A DNA stretch of 64,000 bases from Halanaerobium polyolivorans (GCF_020711195.1 NZ_JAJFAT010000002.1:1-64000); one strand, 5' to 3'. Shown: positions 43,944 through 53,317, counted from the stretch's first letter. Notes: a model not told the origin generated them from the sequence alone. Translations and numbers: made by a program.

Positions 43944-44627
43944 ATGGAACTTATTGAACTAGAAAATAAGGAAAATTTATCTATGAAAAATTATGTTTAT
44001 AAAATATTAAAAAAGAATATTTTAGAATTAAGATTAAAACCAGGTAAAAATTTACGCAAGGAAGAAATTGCTGAAAATCTTCAAGTAAGTAGAACTCCTA
44101 TCAGAGAAGCTTTTTTGAAATTAGCTGAGGAAGCTTTAATTGATGTTTACCCTCAAAGAGGAACTTATGTTTCGTATATTGATCTTGATAATGTAGAGGA
44201 AGCTAAATTTATGCGTCAAACCTTAGAAAAAGCTGTTGTTAAACTTGCCTGTAATTTGCTGACAGAAGATGTGCTTTTTAAATTAAGAACAAATATCAAG
44301 CTGCAGGAAATGACTTCATCTCAATCAGATTTTCTTAATTTTTTTAGACATGATAATAATTTCCATAAAATTTTATTTGATTCCTGTCATAAAAGTAATA
44401 TCTGGAATGCTATGGATCAGATGAGTAATCATTTAAATAGATTTAGAATTCTTAGTCTTAATGAGAAATTCAATAGTAAAGAATTAATTGAGGAACACCG
44501 AGATATATATAAAGCTTTAGAAAATCAAGATGAAGAAAAAGTTGAAAAAATCATGAAAGAACATATAGAGAGAGTAAGAATAGACGCAAATATTTTAAAG
44601 AGAGAACATCCAGAATATTTCAAATAA
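43944..44627 (+). CDS. GntR-family regulator, FadR subfamily (copy 2)
   Basis: Same length (227) and architecture as the upstream paralogue: winged helix with LRKEEIAENLQVSRTPIREAFLKLAEEALI and FCD domain with DNNFH, EEHRDI and KEHIERV as likely metal ligands. The strong operator in its own promoter and again 16 bases after its stop codon suggests that it represses itself and the ABC sugar operon, with a hexuronate or hexuronate-derived effector (inference). Start ATG is behind AAAGGAG. Confidence 0.9.
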   Translation: MELIELENKENLSMKNYVYKILKKNILELRLKPGKNLRKEEIAENLQVSRTPIREAFLKLAEEALIDVYPQRGTYVSYIDLDNVEEAKFMRQTLEKAVVKLACNLLTEDVLFKLRTNIKLQEMTSSQSDFLNFFRHDNNFHKILFDSCHKSNIWNAMDQMSNHLNRFRILSLNEKFNSKELIEEHRDIYKALENQDEEKVEKIMKEHIERVRIDANILKREHPEYFK

Positions 44628-44640
44628 TTTTTTTATTATA

Positions 44641-44658
44641 ATACTAACATGTTAGTAT
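44641..44658. promoter_or_regulatory. perfect 18-base palindromic operator upstream of the ABC sugar operon
   Basis: ATACTAACATGTTAGTAT is perfectly palindromic and contains the ACTAAYATGTTAGT core seen in the second gntR promoter. TATAAT at 44637-44642 abuts it, so binding would block the start site. Confidence 0.7.
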
Positions 44659-44727
44659 TATAAGTATGTTAACAATTAAGTTAAATTAATTATTAATTTT
44701 TTCCAATATTCAATAAAGGGGGTGAAA

Positions 44728-44772
44728 GTGGCTTTATTGTTAAATTTAGTTTTGATTAAATTTAAAAAATAA
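44728..44772 (+). CDS. possible 14-residue leader peptide
   Basis: A GTG start behind the strong ribosome-binding site AAAGGGGGTGAAA is followed by a short hydrophobic, leucine-rich frame (MALLLNLVLIKFKK) and a stop 19 bases before the binding-protein gene. The strong site so close upstream of a real gene is the only evidence. It may be a leader, or a chance site. Confidence 0.35.
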   Translation: MALLLNLVLIKFKK

Positions 44773-44791
44773 ATTATTAGGGGGAAGTAAA

Positions 44792-46024
44792 TTGTTTAAA
44801 AAAACAAAAGTGTTATGGGTATTGATGGTCTTGATTTTAGCTTTTTCACTTAATGTTGGAGCAGAAACTATTGAATTAGATGTTTGGGTTGTTAGAGATA
44901 ATTATCAAATTGATTTAACTGAATGGAATGAAGCTAATCCAAATATTGAGATTAATTTTGAAGTTGTACCCTGGGAACAAGCTTTAAATCGTTTAATTAT
45001 GTCTGCAAGTTCAAATAGAGCTCCAGATGTTGCTGTTTTAGATAGACCATGGGTAGGTACTCTAGGCGGTTTAGGTCATTTGACACCATTAGATAGTTAT
45101 ATTGATGATTATTATACTGAAGACGAACTTAATGATTATATTGAAGCTTCCTGGGAATTTGCTCAATATGATGGTACTACATATGCAATGCCATTTACAG
45201 TCTTCGGTAGAGCATTATTTTATCGTGCAGATTGGTTTGAAGAAGCTGGTTTAGATGCTCCAGAAACATGGGAAGATGTTGTAGAAGCAGGTAAAGTATT
45301 TACTGATCCTGCTCAGGATAAGTGGGGCTTGAGTGTGAGAGGTATTAGAGATGATGGAACTACCCAGGGCTGGTTACCAATTTTTGCAGCAATGGGTGGA
45401 GAGTTTGATGGTCAAGCACCACAGATTAATTCTGAAGCTGGTATTAAAGCCTTAGAATTATATAGAGATTTAGTTTATGATGCAGAAATTATGTCACCTG
45501 AAACAGTTATTTTTGGTAGTGGAGAAGCTAGAGGATTATTCCTTTCTGGAAATGCAGCAATGGCTATTATGGGAAGTCATATAGCACCTGCAGTAGTAAA
45601 CAATGGTATTGAATATGGTGATTTTAAAATGACTCATATACCAGTACCTGAAGCAGGAATGGAAAAAAGAAATGTTGCTACCGGTTTTCAATGGGCTGTT
45701 CATGAACAATCTGAACATAAAGATGCTGCTTTTGAATTCATAAAATATGCAACTGATACAGCTGGACAATTTGAGTTTAATGTGGACTATATGGAAGCAG
45801 TAAGATTGAGTGTTTATGATATTCCAGAATATAGAGAAGAAAAACCCTGGGTTGATTTTATTTTAGATGATATGGAAGGCTTTAGTGCTATTCCAGCAGC
45901 TCCCCAGTATAGTCAAATGTCACAGGCTATACAAAATGGATTACAAGAAATGTTAAATAATTCTAATGCTGATGCAGAAGCTGTAGCTGCAGAGATACAG
46001 GCAGTTATTGATTCTTTATTCTAA
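44792..46024 (+). CDS. ABC sugar transporter solute-binding protein
   Basis: Family 1 extracellular binding protein, 410 residues, with a signal peptide (about 1-23, VGA|ET) and no lipobox, consistent with a true periplasm. Typical features: TIELDVWVVRDNYQIDLTEWNEANPNIEINFEVVPWEQALNRL, the RAPDVAVLDRPW stretch and YAMPFTVFGRALFYRADWFEEAGLDAPETWEDV. Its position before uxuA suggests a hexuronate or oligouronide ligand. The start is TTG 44792 behind GGGGGAAG. A 16-base-pair hairpin follows before the permease genes. Confidence 0.92.
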   Translation: MFKKTKVLWVLMVLILAFSLNVGAETIELDVWVVRDNYQIDLTEWNEANPNIEINFEVVPWEQALNRLIMSASSNRAPDVAVLDRPWVGTLGGLGHLTPLDSYIDDYYTEDELNDYIEASWEFAQYDGTTYAMPFTVFGRALFYRADWFEEAGLDAPETWEDVVEAGKVFTDPAQDKWGLSVRGIRDDGTTQGWLPIFAAMGGEFDGQAPQINSEAGIKALELYRDLVYDAEIMSPETVIFGSGEARGLFLSGNAAMAIMGSHIAPAVVNNGIEYGDFKMTHIPVPEAGMEKRNVATGFQWAVHEQSEHKDAAFEFIKYATDTAGQFEFNVDYMEAVRLSVYDIPEYREEKPWVDFILDDMEGFSAIPAAPQYSQMSQAIQNGLQEMLNNSNADAEAVAAEIQAVIDSLF

Positions 46025-46081
46025 TATAATTTAGATAAAGAATAATTGAATATTAAGTTGCTAAGATTAAATAATTAAAAG

Positions 46082-46124
46082 ATAATACTGCCTTTCGATG
46101 TATTTGAACGAAAGGTAGTATTAT
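46082..46124 (+). promoter_or_regulatory. intra-operon hairpin behind the ABC binding-protein gene
   Basis: ATAATACTGCCTTTCG (46082-46097) pairs with CGAAAGGTAGTATTAT (46109-46124), one G-U, 11-base loop. No T-run follows before the permease ribosome-binding site. Same placement as the dctP-dctQ hairpin. Confidence 0.7.
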
Positions 46125-46146
46125 TAAATTAGGAGGATAGCAGATA

Positions 46147-47016
46147 ATGAAATTATCCAAGTTAAAATTTAGCAGTGATGATAAAATTGCTTATACATTT
46201 ATATTACCTTCTTTTATTATAATTGTTTCTATGTTAGGTTATCCAATGATTTTTGCTTTTAATCAGAGTTTTCAAGATGTAACGGTTTTTAATGAGGGAA
46301 GTTATATAGGTTTGACTAATTACATAAATGCTTTTCAAGATGCTGCTTTTATGGGGAGTTTTGGTAGATCATTTGTATTTGTAGGATTTTCGATGATAGG
46401 GGCCTTTTTAATTGGCTTGATAATTGCTTTATTATTAAATAGAGATATATTTGGACGTGGATTTTTAAGAGCACTAATAATATTACCATTTATAGTTTCT
46501 GAAGTTTCTGTAGGTGTTATCTGGCAGTGGCTATTATCACCACAATTAGGTGTTTTAAATAGAATGTTAAGTGCAGTTAATCTACCAACTTTTAGATGGT
46601 TGAGTAATCCTTTTTTAGCGATGGTATCTATTATTATGGCAAACACATGGCGTTTAACTCCTTTTGTAGTTTTAATATTATTAGCGGGTTTACAGGGGAT
46701 TGATAAAAGTTTTTATGAGGCAGCAGAGGTTGCAGGAGCTAACCACTGGCAAAAATTTAAAAGTATTACTTTGCCAATGATTAAACCTATGATGTTGGTT
46801 ACATTAGTCTATTTATCCTTTGCATCTTTTAATCAATTTTCTGTAATTTTTTCTTTAACAGGTGGAGGACCAGGTAATGCAACTGAGGTAATTGCATTAA
46901 ATATGTATCAGAATGCCTTTCAGCATTTTAACTATGGTTATGGTTCTGCTTTAGCAATATTATTATTTTTATTAAATGTTGCTTTGAGTTTATTTTATAC
47001 TAAGGTATTAGATTAG
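46147..47016 (+). CDS. ABC sugar transporter permease (MalF type)
   Basis: First inner-membrane permease, 289 residues, six helices. The EAA loop reads YEAAEVAGANHWQKFKSITLPMIKP. The LPSFIIIVSMLGYPMIFAFNQSFQD opening and GGGPGNATEVIALNMYQNAF segment fit CUT1-type carbohydrate permeases. It lies 11 bases before its partner gene. No ATPase is encoded nearby. Confidence 0.93.
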   Translation: MKLSKLKFSSDDKIAYTFILPSFIIIVSMLGYPMIFAFNQSFQDVTVFNEGSYIGLTNYINAFQDAAFMGSFGRSFVFVGFSMIGAFLIGLIIALLLNRDIFGRGFLRALIILPFIVSEVSVGVIWQWLLSPQLGVLNRMLSAVNLPTFRWLSNPFLAMVSIIMANTWRLTPFVVLILLAGLQGIDKSFYEAAEVAGANHWQKFKSITLPMIKPMMLVTLVYLSFASFNQFSVIFSLTGGGPGNATEVIALNMYQNAFQHFNYGYGSALAILLFLLNVALSLFYTKVLD

Positions 47017-47027
47017 GGAGGATAGAA

Positions 47028-47876
47028 ATGAACTTAACATATAAACAAAAAACTAAAATCAGAAATATTTTATTATATTTATTAACTATTGTCTTAGTTT
47101 TGTGGGCAGTAATTCCATTTATTTGGTCTTTATCAACATCTTTTAAAACTTCAGCAGAAATATATTCAGGTGGTATGTCATTAATTCCTCAAGCTTCAAC
47201 CATTGCAAATTATGAAATTATTTTTGAAAGATTGCCATTTTTTAGATTTATGTTAAACAGTGCTCTAGTAACTGCTGCAACAATAATAATTACAGTTGTT
47301 TTTAGCTTATTTGCAGCTTATGCTTTTTCTAGATTTGATTTTCCATTCAGACATCTTCTATTATTATTTGTTTTAATTCCCAGAATTATTCCAAGTGTTA
47401 CTAGAATAATTCCATTATATCAAATTTTTGCTCGCTTTAATTTATTAGACAGTTACCTCGGCTTAATTTTGCCTTATGTTGCTGATGCTTTACCAATAGC
47501 AATTTGGATTTTAATTGGATTTTTTGATGGAATACCAAAATCATTAGAAGAAGCTGCCTGTATTGATGGTTGTAATAGGGTTCAAGCACTATGGAAAGTT
47601 ATTATACCTTTAACAGCGCCTGGAATAGTGTCAGTTGCTTTATTTACTTTTCTAAGAGCTTGGAATGAGTTTATTATTGCCTTTACATTTATTTCAAGAA
47701 ATGCAATGTCTACTTTACCGGTTTCTCACTACAGGGTTTTTGAACTCTTTGGTTTAAGAGATTGGGGAGCAATAAATGCTTTTACAATTTTGGCTATACT
47801 ACCAATAGTGATTTTCTTTATGATTTTCGAAAAAAACCTGGTGAAAAGTATGGTTTCAGGAGCAGTAAAAGGATAA
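47028..47876 (+). CDS. ABC sugar transporter permease (MalG type)
   Basis: Second permease, 282 residues, six helices. The EAA loop is LEEAACIDGCNRVQALWKVIIPLTAPG. It opens with the charged N terminus then LLYLLTIVLVLWAVIPFIWSLSTSFKTSAEIY, typical of MalG-like proteins. It is followed by uxuA after 43 bases, in the same transcript. Confidence 0.93.
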   Translation: MNLTYKQKTKIRNILLYLLTIVLVLWAVIPFIWSLSTSFKTSAEIYSGGMSLIPQASTIANYEIIFERLPFFRFMLNSALVTAATIIITVVFSLFAAYAFSRFDFPFRHLLLLFVLIPRIIPSVTRIIPLYQIFARFNLLDSYLGLILPYVADALPIAIWILIGFFDGIPKSLEEAACIDGCNRVQALWKVIIPLTAPGIVSVALFTFLRAWNEFIIAFTFISRNAMSTLPVSHYRVFELFGLRDWGAINAFTILAILPIVIFFMIFEKNLVKSMVSGAVKG

Positions 47877-47919
47877 TCAGTTTATAATTTATATAATAAC
47901 TAAGGATTGGTGATGAAAA

Positions 47920-48987
47920 TTGAAAATGGTTTTTCGTTGGTTTGGCAGTAATGATGATAGTGTTAGTTTAGAAGAAATTAGACAAATTCCTGGAATGACC
48001 GGAGTTGTTAGTGCTTTACAAGAAATTCCAGTTGGTGAGCTTTGGCCTCTTGAAAAAATAATGGAATTAAAAAAAGAAGTAAATGAAGCAGGACTTGAGT
48101 TAGAAGTTATAGAAAGTGTTAATATACATGAAGATATTAAATTGGGTCTTCCCACTAGAGATAAATATATAGATAACTACATAATTACTATTAAAAATTT
48201 AGCTGAGGCAGGAATTAAAGTGATTTGCTATAATTTTATGCCTGTTTTTGATTGGTTACGTTCTGATCTTAGCCGCTTACTTGAAGATGGCTCAGAAACT
48301 ATGTCTTATGATGAACAAAAAATTAATAACACTGATCCAGTTAAATTGGTAGAAGAGTATGAAAAGGAGAATTCGGAATTTTCTCTGCCAGGCTGGGAAG
48401 CAGAACGTCTGGCTGAATTAAAAAATATAATGGAAAAATATAAAGATATCGATGAAGATGATCTTTTTGCTAATTTAGCTTATTTTTTAGAAAAAGTTAT
48501 TCCTGTATGTGAAGAAAATGAGATTAAACTAGCTATTCATCCAGATGATCCACCCTGGCCAATTTATGGTTTACCAAGAATTATGACAGGTCTAGATAAT
48601 ATGAGGAGGATCTTAGATCTTGTTGATAGTCCTTATAATGGTTTGACATTATGTAGTGGCTCATTAGGTTCTAATCCTGCTAATAGTGTGTCAGATTTAA
48701 TTAGAGAATTTGGCAGTAGAATTCATTTTGCTCATGTTAGGAATTTGAAATTTGATGGAGATGGTAAATTTCATGAAACATCTCATTTATCATCAGATGG
48801 TTCACTTGACTTATATGAGATTATGAAAGCTTATTATGAGATTGGATTTAAAGGTTATCTAAGACCAGATCATGGTCGTATGATCTGGGGAGAAAAAGCA
48901 AGACCCGGTTATGGATTATATGATAGAGCTCTGGGGGCAACCTATATAAATGGGCTCTGGGAAGCTATTAGAAAAACAAATAGATAA
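47920..48987 (+). CDS. uxuA: D-mannonate dehydratase
   Basis: Converts D-mannonate to 2-keto-3-deoxygluconate in the glucuronate pathway. The 355-residue protein has the N-terminal RWFGSNDDSVSLEEIRQIPGMTGVVSALQEIPVGELW block, LAIHPDDPPWPIYGLPRI, the Cys in LTLCSGSLGS, HFAHVRN and the closing YLRPDHGRMIWGE with the metal-binding His and Asp residues. Start TTG 47920 lies behind GGTGAT; ATG 47926 is possible. The next gene, uxuB, starts 22 bases later. Confidence 0.96.
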   Translation: MKMVFRWFGSNDDSVSLEEIRQIPGMTGVVSALQEIPVGELWPLEKIMELKKEVNEAGLELEVIESVNIHEDIKLGLPTRDKYIDNYIITIKNLAEAGIKVICYNFMPVFDWLRSDLSRLLEDGSETMSYDEQKINNTDPVKLVEEYEKENSEFSLPGWEAERLAELKNIMEKYKDIDEDDLFANLAYFLEKVIPVCEENEIKLAIHPDDPPWPIYGLPRIMTGLDNMRRILDLVDSPYNGLTLCSGSLGSNPANSVSDLIREFGSRIHFAHVRNLKFDGDGKFHETSHLSSDGSLDLYEIMKAYYEIGFKGYLRPDHGRMIWGEKARPGYGLYDRALGATYINGLWEAIRKTNR

Positions 48988-49009
48988 TTTATTTAAGGTA
49001 GGTGCAAAA

Positions 49010-50626
49010 ATGCTTAAATTAAATAAGGAAGAATTAAAAGACAAAGAACAGTGGCAGGTTGCTGGAATTGAAACTCCAGAATTTGATTTTCAAAACCTAT
49101 GTAATAATACTAAAGAAAATCCAGAATGGATTCACTTTGGAGCAGGAAATATTTTTAGAGCATTTATAGCCAGACTGCAGCAGGAATTAATTAATCAAGG
49201 AGCAGCAGAAACCGGTATTATTGCTGCAGAAGCTTATGATTACGAAATAATTGATAAGGTATATGCTCCTAATGATAATTTAAGTTTGTTGGTTAAAATG
49301 CATCCTAATGGTGAATTAAGTAAAATTTTATTGGCTAGTATTACAGAAGGCTTAAAGGCTGATCCAGCTTTTGCTTCAGATTGGCAGAGACTTAAAGAAA
49401 TTTTTCGAAGTGAAAGCCTTAAAGTTGTAAGTTTTACTATCACAGAAAAAGGTTATAGTTTAAAAAACATAGAAGGAGAATTTTTTGATTTTATTTTAGA
49501 AGATTTTAAAAATGGCCCTCAATCTCCTAATCATATTATGGCTAAAGCTGCTGCTTTGGCATATGAGAGATTTAAAAACGGCCAACTTCCAATCGCATTC
49601 AGCAGTTTAGATAATTGTGCTCATAATGGAGAAAAGCTCCATCAATCCATTTTTACTGTTGCAGAAGCCTGGGTAGCCAATGAACTGGTAGAAAAGGAAT
49701 TTTTAGGTTATCTTAATGATGAGAGTAGAGTCGCTTTTCCCTGGTCTATGATTGATAAAATTACGCCTGGTCCTTCTAAGGTTGTGCAAAAGGATTTAGA
49801 AAGTATCAACTTTAAAGATACAGAAATTATTAAGACAAATAAAAATACAGAAATTGCAGCATTTGTAAATGCTGAAGCACCGGAATATCTTGTTATTGAG
49901 GATAAATTTCCTAATGGTCGTATTCCACTTGATCAAGCAGGAGCAATTTATACTGACCAGGAAACTGTAAACAAAGTAGAAAAGATGAAAGTGACAACCT
50001 GTTTAAATCCACTTCATACTGCAATGGCAGTTTATGGCTGTTTACTTGGTTATAATTCAATAGCAGAAGAAATGAAAGATCAGGAAATTAGAACTTTAAT
50101 TAAAAAAATAGGCTACCAAGAAGGACTGCCTGTGGTGGTGGATCCAGGTGTTCTTGACCCCAAAGAATTTATAGATGAGGTTGTTGAAGAGAGGTTAACA
50201 AACCCCTATATTCCTGATACACCACAAAGAATTGCTAAAGATACATCACAAAAGATAGCGATTCGATTTGGAGAAACTATTAAATCTTATCAAGCTACTA
50301 ATGAATTAAAAGCTGCTGATTTAACAGCTATACCACTTGCTATTGCAGGTTGGTTGAGATACTTAATGGCTGTTGATGATCAAGGAAATAAAATGCCATT
50401 GAGTCCTGATCCCATGTTAACAGAGCTTAGAGAAGAATTAGAGAGCATTAAATTTGCTAAACCAGAAAGTTTTGATGCTCAATTAAAAGGGCTTTTAAGT
50501 AGTGAGCAGCTGATGGGAGTAGATTTATATCAAGTTGGTTTAGGGGAAAAAATTGAAGGATTTTTTAAAGAAATGATAACTGCTAAAGGTGCGGTTAGAA
50601 AAACACTGCAAAAATATTTGAATTAA
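49010..50626 (+). CDS. uxuB: fructuronate reductase / mannitol dehydrogenase family
   Basis: NAD-dependent reductase for fructuronate to mannonate, 539 residues, longer than the E. coli enzyme of 486. The Rossmann entry is WIHFGAGNIFRAFIARLQQEL, followed by FSSLDNCAHNGEKL and VAFPWSMIDKITPGPS, the latter with the catalytic Lys in the K-x-x-x-N-x-x-H region (VTTCLNPLHTAMAVYG; Asn and His visible). Start ATG 49010 is behind AGGTAGGTG; a longer frame from 48950 overlaps uxuA and is not used. Its placement beside uxuA supports fructuronate rather than mannitol. Confidence 0.92.
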   Translation: MLKLNKEELKDKEQWQVAGIETPEFDFQNLCNNTKENPEWIHFGAGNIFRAFIARLQQELINQGAAETGIIAAEAYDYEIIDKVYAPNDNLSLLVKMHPNGELSKILLASITEGLKADPAFASDWQRLKEIFRSESLKVVSFTITEKGYSLKNIEGEFFDFILEDFKNGPQSPNHIMAKAAALAYERFKNGQLPIAFSSLDNCAHNGEKLHQSIFTVAEAWVANELVEKEFLGYLNDESRVAFPWSMIDKITPGPSKVVQKDLESINFKDTEIIKTNKNTEIAAFVNAEAPEYLVIEDKFPNGRIPLDQAGAIYTDQETVNKVEKMKVTTCLNPLHTAMAVYGCLLGYNSIAEEMKDQEIRTLIKKIGYQEGLPVVVDPGVLDPKEFIDEVVEERLTNPYIPDTPQRIAKDTSQKIAIRFGETIKSYQATNELKAADLTAIPLAIAGWLRYLMAVDDQGNKMPLSPDPMLTELREELESIKFAKPESFDAQLKGLLSSEQLMGVDLYQVGLGEKIEGFFKEMITAKGAVRKTLQKYLN

Positions 50627-50656
50627 AAATGTACCAATAACTTTATATCTTTATCT

Positions 50657-50697
50657 GCCTTGCAAACTATAAAAATTGCAGGGCTTTTTCTTTTTTT
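50657..50697 (+). terminator. terminator after uxuB
   Basis: GCCTTGCAA (50657-50665) pairs with TTGCAGGGC (50676-50684), one G-U, then TTTTTCTTTTTTT. It ends the ABC-uxuAB operon. Confidence 0.85.
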
Positions 50698-50762
50698 GTA
50701 GAATCAAAGTTAGTAACAGCTAATTTAATTAAATCAAGCAAATTTTGGAAAGGAGGGTAAAA

Positions 50763-51845
50763 ATGTCAAAAATAAAAATAACTAAAGATACTTTTACAGA
50801 AGATGAAAAGCTTAAAGAAATTAAACTTTACACTCTAGAAAATGAAAATGGAATAAAAGTAGCTATTACAAATTATGGTGGAATAATTCAGAAATTAATA
50901 GTTCCAGATAGTTATGCTAATAAAGAGGATATTGTTTTAGGCTATAGTAATTATGAACAATATCAAAAAGATAAAAACTATTTTGGAGCTTTAATAGGTC
51001 GCTTTGCAAATAGAATTGCTGAGGGCAGATTTGAACTTGAAGGTCAGCATTATCAGGTACAGACAAATGAAGAAGTTGCTGCTAGCAAAAACTGTCTTCA
51101 TGGAGGAGAGAAGGGTTTTAATTCAGTTATCTGGAAAGCTGAAATTAGGAAAAATAATAACAATAAGTTTCTGAGCTTAAGCTATTTAAGTGAAGATGGA
51201 GAAGAAGGCTTTCCTGGCAATTTAGAAGTTAATGTAAATTATATTTTAAAAAATGATAATACTTTAAGAATAGAGTATTCTGCTAAGACAGATAAAACTA
51301 CAGTACTTAATTTGACCCAACACAGTTATTTTAATTTAAAAGGACATGGAGAAGGTAAAATTACAGATCATAATTTAGTTATTAATGCAGATAGATTTAC
51401 ACCGGTTAATCAATTTATGATTCCTACTGGAGAAATTAAAGATCTTAGTGATACTCCTTTTGATTTTAGAAAAGGAGCTGAAATAGGGAGTAGAATTGAA
51501 GCTGATAATGAACAACTAAAAATTGGAGGGGGTTATGATCATAACTGGGTTTTAAACAAAGAAGAAAACGAACTCAGTTTTGCTGCAAAATTGATTGATA
51601 GTTTCAGCGGTAGAGTAATGGAAGTTTGGACAACAGAACCTGGACTGCAGTTTTACAGTGGTAATGTAATAGATACTGCCAATTTATCAGTTAAGGAAAA
51701 TCAAAACTATCAAAAAAGAGGTGCCTTGTGTTTGGAAACTCAGCATTTTCCTGATTCACCAAACCATGAACATTTCCCTTCAACTGTTTTAAAAGCTGGT
51801 GAGGAGTTTAATTCAGTTACAGAACTGCGATTTGCTACAATCTAA
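50763..51845 (+). CDS. galM: aldose 1-epimerase (mutarotase)
   Basis: Interconverts anomers of hexoses or hexuronates. The 360 residues carry TNYGGIIQKLIVPD, FGALIGRFANRIAEGRF, CLHGGEKGFNSVIW (catalytic His region), LTQHSYFNL, GGYDHNWVL and ETQHFPDSPNH, with the catalytic Glu in the last block. No signal peptide, so cytoplasmic. Start ATG 50763 sits behind GGAAAGGAGGG; the upstream in-frame TTG overlaps that site. It probably supplies the anomer needed by UxaC for imported uronates. Confidence 0.93.
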   Translation: MSKIKITKDTFTEDEKLKEIKLYTLENENGIKVAITNYGGIIQKLIVPDSYANKEDIVLGYSNYEQYQKDKNYFGALIGRFANRIAEGRFELEGQHYQVQTNEEVAASKNCLHGGEKGFNSVIWKAEIRKNNNNKFLSLSYLSEDGEEGFPGNLEVNVNYILKNDNTLRIEYSAKTDKTTVLNLTQHSYFNLKGHGEGKITDHNLVINADRFTPVNQFMIPTGEIKDLSDTPFDFRKGAEIGSRIEADNEQLKIGGGYDHNWVLNKEENELSFAAKLIDSFSGRVMEVWTTEPGLQFYSGNVIDTANLSVKENQNYQKRGALCLETQHFPDSPNHEHFPSTVLKAGEEFNSVTELRFATI

Positions 51846-51923
51846 TCTTTACTAATATTTATTTGAGAGTCATAAAAAAACATTTAGATTTGACGTTACT
51901 TCAACTAAGATGGGAGGAAAGTT

Positions 51924-53177
51924 ATGAAGTATAAAAAGATAATAGTACTTATGCTTTTATTTTTACTGGTCAGCAGTCTAAATATTAATGCTGCTTTAAA
52001 TCCTAAATCAATTGGGCTTGGTCATGATTTTGCTACTTTAAGTGGAGATGATTTTTATTATTCAAATCCAGCTGGTTTGGCTGACAGAGAAGATAGATTT
52101 TCTTTAAAGAGCTATGCTTCTTTCTCAGCCTGGAATAATATTCTTGATAATACTGAATTTACAGAGGATGTAATAAAAAGCAGGTTGGAAGATGAGGATT
52201 TAATTATAGCTGCTGAATCAGCAGCAGGTATCCATCTTTACTATAAAAACTTTGCCCTTGGGATAAGTGGAAGAGCAGATGGATTGATGGAATTAGATAG
52301 TGATGTAACAGAGATATTAACAGCTGATGAACCGCAGATAACATTTGAAAATGGAGAGATAACTGCTGAAAGTGTTAGAGCTAATTTTGATGTGACTGAA
52401 GGTGGAGCAGCAGCTGCAGCTGATATTTCATTAAGTTATGCCAGACCTGTTGCAGCAAACCTTATAGAAAATTTTAATGAAAACCGGGAGAGAAAAATTG
52501 ATGCAATTTATCTGGGGGGAACATTCCATTACTTAGAAGGAGATATTTATAATTTTGCTGGTGATGGAGAAATAAGAGCAGAATTAGATGATGGTGATAT
52601 TAAATATTCAGGAGAAGCAAAGTTTTTCATAGATAGAACTGATCAAGAAAAGGCTGTAGGCAGTGTTTTCGATTTAGGACTTAATCTTAAAATGGAAGAT
52701 AGATATAGTTTTGCATTTGCCTTAATGAATATTGGAGAGTTATCTGCAAATAGTTATCTAAGAGATGGTTATAAATATTATCCTGATGAAAATGATACTA
52801 AATTAATTGAAGAAGAAATAGAAGATCAACAAATTGAGGAGCAGATTAAATATAAATTGCCTTTGATCTATAAGCTGGGTGCAAAAATGGATTATAGTGA
52901 AAACACCTCTTATTTTGCCGAATATGCTCGGGTTGATTATGACAATGGGCCAAATAATAATATTTATTCATTTGCGGGTGAATTTAGACAAAAGAGCAGA
53001 ATTCCTTTAAGATTGGGAGTTAATTATGCCTCTTTAAGAGAAAGTACAGAAATAGCAGGTGGTTTAGCTTTTAATCTTGCTAATTTAAAAATTGATTTTG
53101 GAGTAGCTGACTTAAGAGCTTTATTTGATGATGCAAAAAGTCTAAAATTAGGTCTTGCCACAACCATTACATTTTAA
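51924..53177 (+). CDS. outer-membrane beta-barrel protein (PorV/TraF-like)
   Basis: A 417-residue exported protein with a signal peptide (about 1-24, NAA|LN), the NPKSIGLGHDFATLSGDDFYYSNPAGLA opening seen in PorV/UPF0164/TraF-type outer-membrane proteins, many alternating polar and hydrophobic strands, and the terminal signature ATTITF ending in Phe. This points to a BAM-inserted barrel and a diderm envelope. It sits between galM and another barrel gene in a uronate island, so it may aid uptake of uronides. Function not established. Confidence 0.8.
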   Translation: MKYKKIIVLMLLFLLVSSLNINAALNPKSIGLGHDFATLSGDDFYYSNPAGLADREDRFSLKSYASFSAWNNILDNTEFTEDVIKSRLEDEDLIIAAESAAGIHLYYKNFALGISGRADGLMELDSDVTEILTADEPQITFENGEITAESVRANFDVTEGGAAAAADISLSYARPVAANLIENFNENRERKIDAIYLGGTFHYLEGDIYNFAGDGEIRAELDDGDIKYSGEAKFFIDRTDQEKAVGSVFDLGLNLKMEDRYSFAFALMNIGELSANSYLRDGYKYYPDENDTKLIEEEIEDQQIEEQIKYKLPLIYKLGAKMDYSENTSYFAEYARVDYDNGPNNNIYSFAGEFRQKSRIPLRLGVNYASLRESTEIAGGLAFNLANLKIDFGVADLRALFDDAKSLKLGLATTITF

Positions 53178-53249
53178 AGAACAATTAACTGCTCAACAAT
53201 CATTGTATATCTGAATAATAGTATTAAAATATATAATAATTCAGATAGC

Positions 53250-53278
53250 TTGACACTTGAAAATAAAAGGAATAAGAT
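53250..53278 (+). promoter_or_regulatory. possible promoter of the small outer-membrane protein gene
   Basis: TTGACA at 53250-53255 and TAAGAT at 53273-53278 with a 17-base spacer; the -10 is only a 4/6 match. It would give a leader of about 160 bases. Confidence 0.45.
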
Positions 53279-53317
53279 TATATCAGTGCAAATATTTGTT
53301 GTTCAAAGCTGATGACT

